Positions 10,272 to 17,821 of a stretch of 64,000 nucleotides of DNA are shown in pieces (positions within the stretch are counted from its first letter, which is position 1; the number at the start of each line of letters is the position of its first letter). The position numbers and the translations under genes were made by a program. Under the pieces are notes generated by a model. The model saw nothing but the letters and a program-made list of their open reading frames with translations, made no database searches and had not been told where the DNA came from. The stretch is taken from the NCBI RefSeq assembly GCF_027531815.1, contig NZ_JAPZSK010000002.1, positions 434,001 through 498,000 on the forward strand, in the 5' to 3' direction. Origin of the DNA: Gemmatimonas sp. (GTDB taxonomy: Bacteria > Gemmatimonadota > Gemmatimonadetes > Gemmatimonadales > Gemmatimonadaceae).

Positions 10272-11479
10272 TGCCACGCCTCTCCTCGCGGTTTTCGGCC
10301 TTCCCGGTCTATCCGCTGGCGCACATCCCGGCGCGCAAGAAGGCGCTCGTCGCGGCGGGAGTGGATGTCATCGACCTGGGCGCCGGCGACGCCGATCTCC
10401 CTCCCCCCGCTGGCGCCGTCTCCGCGCTGCAGGCGGCCGCCGAGGTGCCGGCCATGCAGCGCTACGGCTTCGGCCTCGGGCATGTGCCCTTTCGCGAGGC
10501 GATCAGCGCGTGGATGCAGACGCGCTTCGGGCAGCCAGTCGATCCCATGACCGAGATCGTGCCCCTGCTCGGCAGCAAGGAGGGCTTGGCGCACATCGCC
10601 TTCGCGTATCTCGGTGCGGGCGATGTGGCCATCATCCCGGACCCGGCGTATCAGGCCTACCTGGGCGGCACGCTCATGAGCGATGCCACCCCGTATGTGT
10701 ATGCGCTGCGGCCGCGCACCGAATTCCTGGTGGATCTGGACGAAATCCCGGCCGACGTGCTGGCCCGCACGCGGGTGCTGTATCTCAACTATCCCAACAA
10801 TCCCACGGCGGCCATTGCCCCACGCGCCTACCTCGAGCACGTGGTGCGGCTGTGCCGGGAACGCGACATCCTGCTGGTGTACGACAACGCCTACTCGGAG
10901 ATGGGCTTCGACGGCTACGTGCCGCCCAGCATCTTCGAGATCGATGGCGCCCGTGACGTGGCCATCGAATTCCACTCGTTGTCGAAGACGTACAACATGA
11001 CCGGATGGCGCTGCGCCTGGGCGGTGGCCAAGCCGGAGATTGCCGGCGCGCTCACCAAGGTGAAGTCGTTCACCGATACCGGTCAGTATCTCGGTATCCA
11101 GGCGGCCGGTGTCGCGGCCATCGAGAGCTGGAGCGAGTTCGTACCGCGCAATCGCGCCGTCTTTGCCCAGCGGCGCGATGCCGCCGTGGCGGCGTTCCGG
11201 GCCAACGGCTTCTCCTGCGAGACGCCGTGTGCCACGATGTACCTGTGGATTCCGCTCCCCGAGGGCATCGCGAGCGCCGCCTTCTGCGACCGGCTGCGGG
11301 AAGAGCAGGGAGTCATTGCCATGCCCGGCTCCGGCTTCGGTGCTGGTGGCGAAGGGTTCTTCCGCATCTCGTTCATCCAGAACGGTCCCCGCATTGCCGA
11401 GGCGGCACGTCGCGCTGGTGTGGTGCTGGCGGCAATGCGTGCCGAAGAGCCACGATCGCTGGGCGCGCAGACGTCATGA
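10271..11479 (+). CDS. Class I/II PLP-dependent aminotransferase
   Basis: This 402-residue fold-type I aminotransferase has its Schiff-base lysine at residue 239 in SLSKTYNMTGWRCAWA, the NYPNNPTAA motif at about 173-181 and a C-terminal FFRISFI strand with the carboxylate-binding Arg. The closest recognisable group is the LL-diaminopimelate/aspartate-type aminotransferases. Its position directly after hppD and hmgA, with overlapping stop and start, suggests that in vivo it transaminates tyrosine or phenylalanine to feed HPPD; that is inference from context. Its own stop overlaps the next start (ATGA). Confidence 0.9.
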   Translation: MPRLSSRFSAFPVYPLAHIPARKKALVAAGVDVIDLGAGDADLPPPAGAVSALQAAAEVPAMQRYGFGLGHVPFREAISAWMQTRFGQPVDPMTEIVPLLGSKEGLAHIAFAYLGAGDVAIIPDPAYQAYLGGTLMSDATPYVYALRPRTEFLVDLDEIPADVLARTRVLYLNYPNNPTAAIAPRAYLEHVVRLCRERDILLVYDNAYSEMGFDGYVPPSIFEIDGARDVAIEFHSLSKTYNMTGWRCAWAVAKPEIAGALTKVKSFTDTGQYLGIQAAGVAAIESWSEFVPRNRAVFAQRRDAAVAAFRANGFSCETPCATMYLWIPLPEGIASAAFCDRLREEQGVIAMPGSGFGAGGEGFFRISFIQNGPRIAEAARRAGVVLAAMRAEEPRSLGAQTS

Positions 11480-13152
11480 GCGCCCGGTCGTGGCGCGCGG
11501 GCGCTTACGGGGGGGCGTCGCTGCTGTTGCTGGGAAGCGTCTCCTGCCGCACCGCACTCACGCCGGCGGTACCGCGCCCTGACAGTGTCGCTGCCACCCC
11601 GGCGGCGCCGCCGGTGGCACCGCGCCCCGAGACGAAGCCGCGGCCCGTGGCCTCCCCGCCGGCTGCCAAGGCTGCCCCCAGCCCCCTGGCCAGCGCCGAC
11701 GCCCCACCGTTGCTGCGGGAGTTCCGCGGCGTTTGGGTGGCCACGGTGGGGAACATGGATTGGCCCTCGGCGCGCACGCTGTCGGTGGCGGAGCAGCAGG
11801 CGGAGCTGCGCACGCTCTTCGATCGCGCGGAAGCCCTGCGGCTCAATGCCGTGATCTTTCAGGTACGCCCCGCGGCAGACGCGCTGTACAAGTCGTCCAT
11901 CGAGCCGTGGTCGGAGTTTCTCACGGGGGGGCAGGGGCAGGCGCCCTCTCCGGCGTGGGATCCGCTCGCCTTCGCGATCAAGGAAGCCCATGCCCGCGGC
12001 ATGGAGCTGCACGCGTGGTTCAATCCCTATCGCGCCGGCTTCGTGCGTGGGCGGTCCGCTGCCGCGGCCTCGCACATTCGCCGCACGAACCCGTCGCTCG
12101 TGAAGAAGTACGGCAGCTACTGGTGGATGGATCCCGGGGAGGCCGCCGTGCGGGCGCGTACGGTGCGCGTCATCGTGGATGTGGTGAAGCGCTACGACGT
12201 GGATGGGGTGCATCTCGACGACTACTTCTACCCCTACCCGGAGAACGACCGGCGTGGTCGGCCCCTCCCGTTCCCCGACGCGGCGAGCTGGAAGAAGTAT
12301 CGTGCCCGTGGTGGCGCGCTGTCGCGCGACGACTGGCGACGCGAGAACGTGAATACGCTCGTGCGGGAGCTCGACGCGGCCATTCACCGTGCCAAGCCGC
12401 ACGTGCGATTCGGCATCAGCCCCTTCGGCATCTGGCGTCCCGGGTATCCGGCGTCGGTGCGCGGCTTCGATGCCTACCAGAAGATCTATGCCGACGCGCG
12501 GAAGTGGTTGCGCGAAGGGTGGGTGGACTACTTCACGCCACAGCTGTACTGGCCCACCACCAAGGTGGGGCAGGCCTATCCGGTGCTGCTCGACTGGTGG
12601 GCCACGGAGAACATCATGCAGCGACATCTCTGGCCGGGCAACTACTCCTCGCGAGCGGGGCTGCCGGGCGCCGCCGCGTTTCCGGTGAGCGATCTCGTGG
12701 AGCAGATTCGGCTCACCCGGCTGCAGCCGGGGGCGTCGGGGAACGTGCACTTCAGCATGACGTCGTTCCTCAAGAATCAGGCCGGCATGAACGACACCCT
12801 GCTGGTGGGGCCGTACGCCACGGTGGCGCTGCCCCCGGCCACGCCGTGGCTCAAGGCACCGCCACCGCCCACGCCAGCCCTCCGGCTCGCGCGAGAGGCC
12901 GGCGCCACCACGCTGCGCTTCACGCCGCAGGGGCGCACGGCGCCGTGGCAATGGGTGGTGCGCCTGCGCACGGACACGGCATGGATTACCATGATACTGC
13001 CCGGAACGACGACCCAGTGGCCCATCCCCAACGGGGTGGTAGCCACGAAAGTCACGGTTTCGGCGCTCAACCGGGTCGGCACCGAAAGCACGCCGGTGTC
13101 GCTGCCCATCGTGACTCGACCCACCACTGCGCCCACTGGACGGTTCCAATGA
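11476..13152 (+). CDS. GHL10-type family 10 glycosyl-hydrolase-like lipoprotein
   Basis: The 558-residue protein begins with a short basic stretch, a hydrophobic segment and a lipobox GSVSC (Cys24), so it should be lipidated and exported. A Pro/Ala-rich linker leads to the GHL10 (DUF187) TIM barrel, starting near residue 79 with REFRGVWVATVGNMDWPS and continuing through FQVRPAADALYKS, GMELHAWFNPYRAGF, DVDGVHLDDYFYPYPEN and WVDYFTPQLYW. The C-terminus looks like a fibronectin-III-type beta domain. Members act on polysaccharides or peptidoglycan-derived glycans; the substrate is unknown. The gene overlaps its neighbours at both ends by four bases. Confidence 0.88.
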   Translation: MSARSWRAGAYGGASLLLLGSVSCRTALTPAVPRPDSVAATPAAPPVAPRPETKPRPVASPPAAKAAPSPLASADAPPLLREFRGVWVATVGNMDWPSARTLSVAEQQAELRTLFDRAEALRLNAVIFQVRPAADALYKSSIEPWSEFLTGGQGQAPSPAWDPLAFAIKEAHARGMELHAWFNPYRAGFVRGRSAAAASHIRRTNPSLVKKYGSYWWMDPGEAAVRARTVRVIVDVVKRYDVDGVHLDDYFYPYPENDRRGRPLPFPDAASWKKYRARGGALSRDDWRRENVNTLVRELDAAIHRAKPHVRFGISPFGIWRPGYPASVRGFDAYQKIYADARKWLREGWVDYFTPQLYWPTTKVGQAYPVLLDWWATENIMQRHLWPGNYSSRAGLPGAAAFPVSDLVEQIRLTRLQPGASGNVHFSMTSFLKNQAGMNDTLLVGPYATVALPPATPWLKAPPPPTPALRLAREAGATTLRFTPQGRTAPWQWVVRLRTDTAWITMILPGTTTQWPIPNGVVATKVTVSALNRVGTESTPVSLPIVTRPTTAPTGRFQ

Positions 13153-13559
13153 GCGAGCGCGTCCCGTTCTACTATCGCCTGACCGCGGGCATCCGCATCA
13201 CGGTGCGCCCGTCGTATCTCAAGGAGCGTTCCAACCCGCTGCTTGGCCAATTCGTCTTCGCCTACCACATCCGCATCGAAAACGTGGGGGAACAGGCGGC
13301 GCAGTTGCGCACCCGCCGCTGGCTCATCCACGATGACGCCGCGGGCGATTCGGAGGTGGAGGGCGAAGGCGTGGTGGGCGAGCAGCCCCATCTGCTTCCC
13401 GGTCAGGTGCACGAGTACCGCTCCTTCTGCGTGCTCAAGGCGCCGAACGGCTGGATGGAAGGCAGTTACCGCTTCGTGCGCGACGACGGCTCCGGCTTCA
13501 CCGCCGTGATCCCCCGCTTCACCCTCGACGCAGAACCGCGCGCCGACACCGTCTCGTGA
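13149..13559 (+). CDS. apaG: ApaG-domain protein
   Basis: The 136-residue product is a full-length ApaG: an immunoglobulin-like beta-sandwich with the conserved FVFAYHIRIENVGEQAAQL, RRWLIHDD and GVVGEQPHLLPGQVHEY segments and the closing GWMEGSYRFV. ApaG homologues have been linked to Co/Mg homeostasis and diadenosine tetraphosphate metabolism; the molecular function is not settled. ATG 13149 overlaps the stop of the preceding glycosidase-like gene (ATGA). It converges with the unknown gene at 13585. Confidence 0.93.
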   Translation: MSERVPFYYRLTAGIRITVRPSYLKERSNPLLGQFVFAYHIRIENVGEQAAQLRTRRWLIHDDAAGDSEVEGEGVVGEQPHLLPGQVHEYRSFCVLKAPNGWMEGSYRFVRDDGSGFTAVIPRFTLDAEPRADTVS

Positions 13560-13584
13560 CGTGCACGTCGGCGCGCGCGCGGCG

Positions 13585-13983
13585 CTAGCTGCGCGCGATC
13601 ACGCCGGCGAACGGGGCACGGAGCGTCTCCACCGCATCGGGTGGCAACAGCTCCTCGACCATGAGTGCCAGCAGGGCTGCCAGCGCTGGCTCCGCCACCG
13701 GATCCAGCAGGGCCAGCGCCTCGTCTTCGGTGGCCGGCGCCGGCGCGTTGACGGGGCGCACCAGCTGCAGCAGCGGGCCGGTCAGCGCATCCCGCTGCGG
13801 TTCGCGTCCACTGCGCTCGATCGCGGTGGCCAGGTGCTGCTCCGCGGCGCGCCACGTGTGGGTAGCGCTTACCTGGGTGTAGCGCTCCACCACCAGTCGG
13901 CGGTCGTCTTTCCCCAGCCCCGCCAGCTGCACGAGAAAGCGGCGTACGCCGGCGGTATTGGGGCCGTACGGCTGCGCGCTCAC
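13585..13983 (-). CDS. Hypothetical protein, 132 residues, coupled to the SDR gene
   Basis: I do not recognise this protein. It is mostly helical and acidic, with LVQLAGLGKDDRRLVVERYT near the N-terminus and an Ala/Leu-rich second half ending PFAGVIARS. No signal peptide or membrane segment is seen. The start is GTG at 13981-13983, which overlaps the stop of the upstream SDR gene as GTGA, a usual sign of coupled translation. An in-frame reading upstream of this GTG exists only through the minisatellite and is not used. Confidence 0.6.
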   Translation of the reverse strand: MSAQPYGPNTAGVRRFLVQLAGLGKDDRRLVVERYTQVSATHTWRAAEQHLATAIERSGREPQRDALTGPLLQLVRPVNAPAPATEDEALALLDPVAEPALAALLALMVEELLPPDAVETLRAPFAGVIARS

Positions 13984-14939
13984 GTCGGGTGTCCCGGAAG
14001 CGGGTGTCCCGGAAGCGGGTGGCCCGGAAGGGGGTGTCCCGGAAGCGGGTGGCCCGGAAGGGGGTGGCCCGGAAGGGGGTGTCCCAGTGCCCGCAGGCCA
14101 TCGAACACGGTGGGCATGGTGGGGCGCCAACCGGTGGCCAGCAGGGCGGCGCTGCTGATGCGCTGGTTGCTGCGCCCGGCGCGCACGGTCCCGTCGTCCA
14201 CCAGCGTCTCCGCCGCGCCCGCCGGGAGGCCGGTGAGGGCGTGGGTGATGGCCCCGGCCTGCACCGGCGTGTTGTCGGTGCAGTTGTAGATCGTGCCGCC
14301 GTGGGTTGCGGGGAGTGTGAGGACGTGCCGCATGGCCGCAATGACATCGTCGCGCCAGGAGAAGTTGCACCAGCTCTCCGGCTCAACGGATCCGGCGGCG
14401 AAGCGGGGGCCGGGATCCCGCCCCGGTCCGTAGAGCCCCGCCGCGCGCAGGACGGTTGCCCGACAGCCCGCCGCAGCGGCCGCAAGAACGGTGAGCTCCG
14501 CATCGAACAGCGCCCGCACCCGCTCGCTGGCTGGCGCAATCAGCGTGCGCTCATCCACGGCACTCCCGTCGTGACGATCGTACACGCCGGTGCTCGAGAT
14601 GTAGACCAGCGCCTCGGCGCCCAGCGCTTCGGCGATCGCGGCGGCACCGCGTGCGGCGGCCGGATACACGGCATAGCTGTCCCCACGCGCACGTGACGGT
14701 GCTACACACACGACGACCGCCGAGAGCGGCGCGGTCACCGCGCGGGCGAAGGCGGGGTCCGCCATGCCGCGGGTTACGTCCGCGGTCAGGGCCTGGCAGC
14801 CAACCGGTGCCTGCCGGTCGGATCGCGACGCCGTGAAGACGCGCCGCGTGGGCGAGGCCGCGGCCAGCGCGACCGCCGCCGGCGCTCCCAACCACCCCGG
14901 GCCAACGAGCAGGACGTCGCCCCCGGCATCATGCCCCAC
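13980..14939 (-). CDS. NAD-dependent epimerase/SDR-family protein with repetitive C-terminus
   Basis: The 319-residue protein starts at GTG 14939 with a Rossmann nucleotide loop ([11 protein letters not shown]), then [10 protein letters not shown] with the YISS strand, and a substrate region [15 protein letters not shown]. It resembles the YeeZ-like branch of extended short-chain dehydrogenases, whose substrates are largely unknown. The last 35 or so residues are a repeat of GHPLP units encoded by a 15-bp minisatellite (13987-14091), unlike any catalytic tail; copy-number change would lengthen or shorten the C-terminus. The stop overlaps the next start. Confidence 0.82.
   Translation of the reverse strand: MGHDAGGDVLLVGPGWLGAPAAVALAAASPTRRVFTASRSDRQAPVGCQALTADVTRGMADPAFARAVTAPLSAVVVCVAPSRARGDSYAVYPAAARGAAAIAEALGAEALVYISSTGVYDRHDGSAVDERTLIAPASERVRALFDAELTVLAAAAAGCRATVLRAAGLYGPGRDPGPRFAAGSVEPESWCNFSWRDDVIAAMRHVLTLPATHGGTIYNCTDNTPVQAGAITHALTGLPAGAAETLVDDGTVRAGRSNQRISSAALLATGWRPTMPTVFDGLRALGHPLPGHPLPGHPLPGHPLPGHPLPGHPLPGHPT
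13987..14091. repeat. 15-bp minisatellite, about seven copies, inside the SDR gene end
   Basis: Seven tandem copies of a 15-base unit (gggtgtcccggaagc with two alternating variants) run without interruption. The unit length is a multiple of three, so on the minus strand it encodes GHPLP repeats at the SDR C-terminus and keeps the frame whatever the copy number. The last copy before the SDR body is diverged. Confidence 0.9.
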
Positions 14940-15047
14940 CGGAGAGCCTCCGCTGGCCTCGCGCAGGGAAAATCATATCTTTTTCTCCGTCATGGCCGGC
15001 ACGACTCCCGGGCCGGTCCCACCAAAGGGGACAGGATCGACGCATAC

Positions 15048-15269
15048 ATGGGGAAGCAGGACGCGATTGAACTCGAGGGGACCGTCACCGAGTTATTGCC
15101 GAATGCCACGTTTCGGGTGACGGTGCCGAGCGGCCATGAAGTACTGACGACGCTCGCCGGAAATATGCGTCGGAACCGGATTCGCGTGTTGGCCGGTGAT
15201 CGCGTCACGGTCGAGGTGTCCCCCTACGATCTCACGCGCGGCCGCATCACCTTCCGCCACAAGAACTGA
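15048..15269 (+). CDS. infA: Translation initiation factor IF-1
   Basis: The 73-residue protein is a complete IF-1: a single S1/OB fold from [18 protein letters not shown] through [20 protein letters not shown] to [16 protein letters not shown]-1 binds the ribosomal A site during initiation. ATG 15048 is chosen because the product then begins [11 protein letters not shown], the usual IF-1 N-terminus; the longer frame from 14931 overlaps the SDR start. It stands alone here rather than in the ribosomal-protein operon. Confidence 0.97.
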   Translation: MGKQDAIELEGTVTELLPNATFRVTVPSGHEVLTTLAGNMRRNRIRVLAGDRVTVEVSPYDLTRGRITFRHKN

Positions 15270-15298
15270 CGCGCACCGGCGCGTCCGCGGACGTTTCG

Positions 15299-16753
15299 TC
15301 AGCGCAGCAGGAAGAACGCGGCCACGCCGCCGGCGGCCACAATGGCCGCACCCAGGGCAATGAGTACGCCCTGGCTCTTGCCCTTGCTCTCGGTGGGCGC
15401 AGGCAGCACCACGCGTGACTCCGAGCTGCGCCGAACCGGTCGCTGCCCGCCCGTTGGCACAGGCGTGGGACGCGCCGGCGCCGTGGGAACGGCTGCGGCG
15501 GCGCTGGTTTCCGGCATCGGTGGCGCGGTGGCCACCATGTTGTCGATGGGGGCGATCCCGCGGGTGGAGCCGGCGCTCACGACCCCCAGTTGAGGTGCTA
15601 CGGCCACTTCCGGTGCCCGTGCTAGCGCCGGCTCGAACATGCCGGGAACCGGCAGCGAGATGGGTGCCCGTTGCACCAGGACGGCCTCGTCATTGGCCAT
15701 ACCGTGCTCCACGGCCAAGTCGAGCAGCAGGCCGTTGTCTGGCAGCAGCGCCGGCGCGGTGGTTGGCGCCGGGGCCGGCGCGGGCTCGGCGTCGGCCGCG
15801 GGGAGCACGTCGGTCAGGTCCAAGGTGTCGAGCAACGCCTCGGCCTCGGCGACCGTATCGTCGTTCACGGCGAGATCGGGCGAATCGAGCAGCACCGTAG
15901 GCGGAACGATTGGCACCCCGGTTGGCGTCGTGCGCAGCAGGTGGTCCGTCACGGCCACCGCATCGCGCAGCGGCTGGTCTTCCCAGTCCGCGAGATCGGT
16001 GATGCTCGCGTGCGCGTACACCTGGGTGGAGGCATCGTCGAACCCATCCACGTACGCCGCCGACACGGGCGTTGTCATCGAAACCGCGGCGGGCACCGCT
16101 GCCGGCGCCATCACCGGTGCGGCCACGGCCGCCCGCTGATACGCGCGCACCTCCGCGACCTGCGCCAACAGCAGGTCGGCACTGGCGGTCGAACGATCGT
16201 GCGCGTCCAGCAGCGCGTGCAGGCGCAGCAGCAGCGGCTCGGCGTTGGCAGGTCGCCCCGACGCCAGAGCAATGCGGGCCGCGTTCTCAAGCACCGGCGC
16301 CAGACGCGCATCCTCTTCACCCACCCGGTGCTCGATGCCGGCGATGGCCCGTTGGATGAGTGCGGTGGCTTCGTCGAGGCGCCCACTGCTGGCCAGCATG
16401 ACAGCAAGATCCATGCGCGCGCGCGCCACCGGCATGCCATCTTCTCCGGTAATGGCCACACGCAAGGCGCACGCGCGCTGCGCGTGGCGCAGCGCCTCGT
16501 CCAGGTGCCCCAAACGGAAGCACGCCTGGGCGAGGTTGCCAAGCACCAGCGCCAGCGGTTCGTGGTGCGACTCACCGGTGAGGGCACGACCATCGGGCAG
16601 ACTGCGCCCCAGACAATCGGCGGCGCTGGCGAAGGCCTCGGTGGCCTCCGCCCAGTCGCCGTCCTGCGCGAGCCTCAGCCCGCGGTCGTTGTCGTGCCGC
16701 CACGCGTCGCGCTCAGCGCGCGCCGCCGTGCGATCGGATGGGAAGTCTGCCAT
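15299..16753 (-). CDS. TPR-like protein with C-terminal membrane anchor
   Basis: The 484-residue protein has TPR-type helical repeats in residues 1-210 (for example LALVLGNLAQACFRLGHLDE and RMDLAVMLASSGRLDEAT, the kinesin-light-chain-like spacing), a long acidic/Ala-Pro-rich middle, and a C-terminal hydrophobic helix (GVLIALGAAIVAAGGVAAFF) ending in LLR. No signal peptide precedes it, so the TPR part should be cytoplasmic and tail-anchored, like the protein at 1674-3500. It converges with infA. No enzymatic motif is visible, and its partners are unknown. Confidence 0.72.
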   Translation of the reverse strand: MADFPSDRTAARAERDAWRHDNDRGLRLAQDGDWAEATEAFASAADCLGRSLPDGRALTGESHHEPLALVLGNLAQACFRLGHLDEALRHAQRACALRVAITGEDGMPVARARMDLAVMLASSGRLDEATALIQRAIAGIEHRVGEEDARLAPVLENAARIALASGRPANAEPLLLRLHALLDAHDRSTASADLLLAQVAEVRAYQRAAVAAPVMAPAAVPAAVSMTTPVSAAYVDGFDDASTQVYAHASITDLADWEDQPLRDAVAVTDHLLRTTPTGVPIVPPTVLLDSPDLAVNDDTVAEAEALLDTLDLTDVLPAADAEPAPAPAPTTAPALLPDNGLLLDLAVEHGMANDEAVLVQRAPISLPVPGMFEPALARAPEVAVAPQLGVVSAGSTRGIAPIDNMVATAPPMPETSAAAAVPTAPARPTPVPTGGQRPVRRSSESRVVLPAPTESKGKSQGVLIALGAAIVAAGGVAAFFLLR

Positions 16754-16956
16754 ACGTTGGTTGACGCTCCGTGACGATCGACGTCACCCCCGGGAATGCG
16801 AATGGGCCGGGAGTGTGACGGTTGTGCAGGGTGGATCACAGGGTGGACTGGGGGCGCGGCGGTAGGGTCGTAGCCGCGACCAGTTCACGAGCGCCAATCA
16901 CAAATATGGCGAATCGCCGCGTTGACGGTATGGTCACCCTTCGTAGCTTCCACCGC

Positions 16957-17817
16957 ATGAGGTCCATCATGAAGCGTAAGGGGGAGGTCGCCACGGGCGT
17001 GCCAGCCGTCGCCGCCCGTTTGCTCGCGGGCACAACAGTTGGCCGACTCGCATGGATGGTACCGTGCGCGGTCATCGCCCTCGGGGCGTGCGGTTCCGGT
17101 GAGGTCAGTGTCTCCGGCGATGTGGAAGGGCTCGACACGCTGGCCTTCCGCGGCGGCGAAATTCTCCGGGAGGCCGATCGTGCCCCGCTCGTGCTCGACT
17201 CCATGCGCGCCGCGTCGCGCGCCGAGCGTGCTCGCCGGATGGGCGACACGGCGGCGGATTCCCTTGCCATGGTCCCCGACTCGGTCAAGGCACGCGCGGC
17301 GCGCCGCGCGGTGGAGGAAGCCAGCTCCCCCGGCGGCACCATGTCGCGGCGTGCACAGGCGCGCGGTGACTCCATGGCGCGCGCCTTCGCGGCGCGCCTG
17401 ACCGGCGGGGCAACCGGCGCCGACCGGGCGCGTGGCGACAGCGTGCGCGGGCTGCTCGTCTGGCGGGGAGAAGGGGCCACGCGCAGCATCGTCCTGCGCG
17501 CCGGCACCACCGTGGTGGCGCTGAGCGGCATGGCCACCACGGGCATCAGCAAGCTCGCGGGGAGCGAGATCATGGTGCGCGGCGTGCGCGTCACCCCGCG
17601 CGATTTCGTCGTTGCCGACTACGTGGTGCGCGCCTCCGACGGTGTGCCGGCCTTCGACGGCGTCGTGGTGGACGCGCGGACCCTGCGTCTCACCGACGGC
17701 GGCACCCTCAAGCGCGTGCCCCTCCCGGCATCTCTGCAGGGGATGATCGGCTCACGCGTCTGGGTGGCGGTCAAGGAGGGCGCGCCTCACGCCTACGGCC
17801 TCGTGGAGGCGCGCTGA
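16957..17817 (+). CDS. Putative lipoprotein, function unknown
   Basis: From ATG 16957 (alternative ATG 16969) the product is 286 residues. A basic N-terminus and a hydrophobic run end in a lipobox-like LGACGSG, suggesting lipidation, although the signal region is rather long. The body is Arg/Ala-rich with many short helices, then a C-terminal half rich in beta strands (TTVVALSGMATTGISKLAG, DFVVADYVVRASDG, VPLPASLQGMIGSRVWVAV) that may form OB-like barrels. I do not recognise a family. It converges with the ABC permease gene, four bases apart. Confidence 0.62.
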   Translation: MRSIMKRKGEVATGVPAVAARLLAGTTVGRLAWMVPCAVIALGACGSGEVSVSGDVEGLDTLAFRGGEILREADRAPLVLDSMRAASRAERARRMGDTAADSLAMVPDSVKARAARRAVEEASSPGGTMSRRAQARGDSMARAFAARLTGGATGADRARGDSVRGLLVWRGEGATRSIVLRAGTTVVALSGMATTGISKLAGSEIMVRGVRVTPRDFVVADYVVRASDGVPAFDGVVVDARTLRLTDGGTLKRVPLPASLQGMIGSRVWVAVKEGAPHAYGLVEAR

Positions 17818-17821
17818 GCGG

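Noticed and set aside
11083-13149. 688-codon open frame on the minus strand
   Set aside because: It is antisense to the aminotransferase end and the GHL10 gene; composition is Arg/His-rich as usual for shadow frames.
13466-14539. 357-codon frame on the minus strand
   Set aside because: It is out of frame with the SDR gene and its coupled neighbour, and its product is low-complexity Arg/Pro/Ala-rich.
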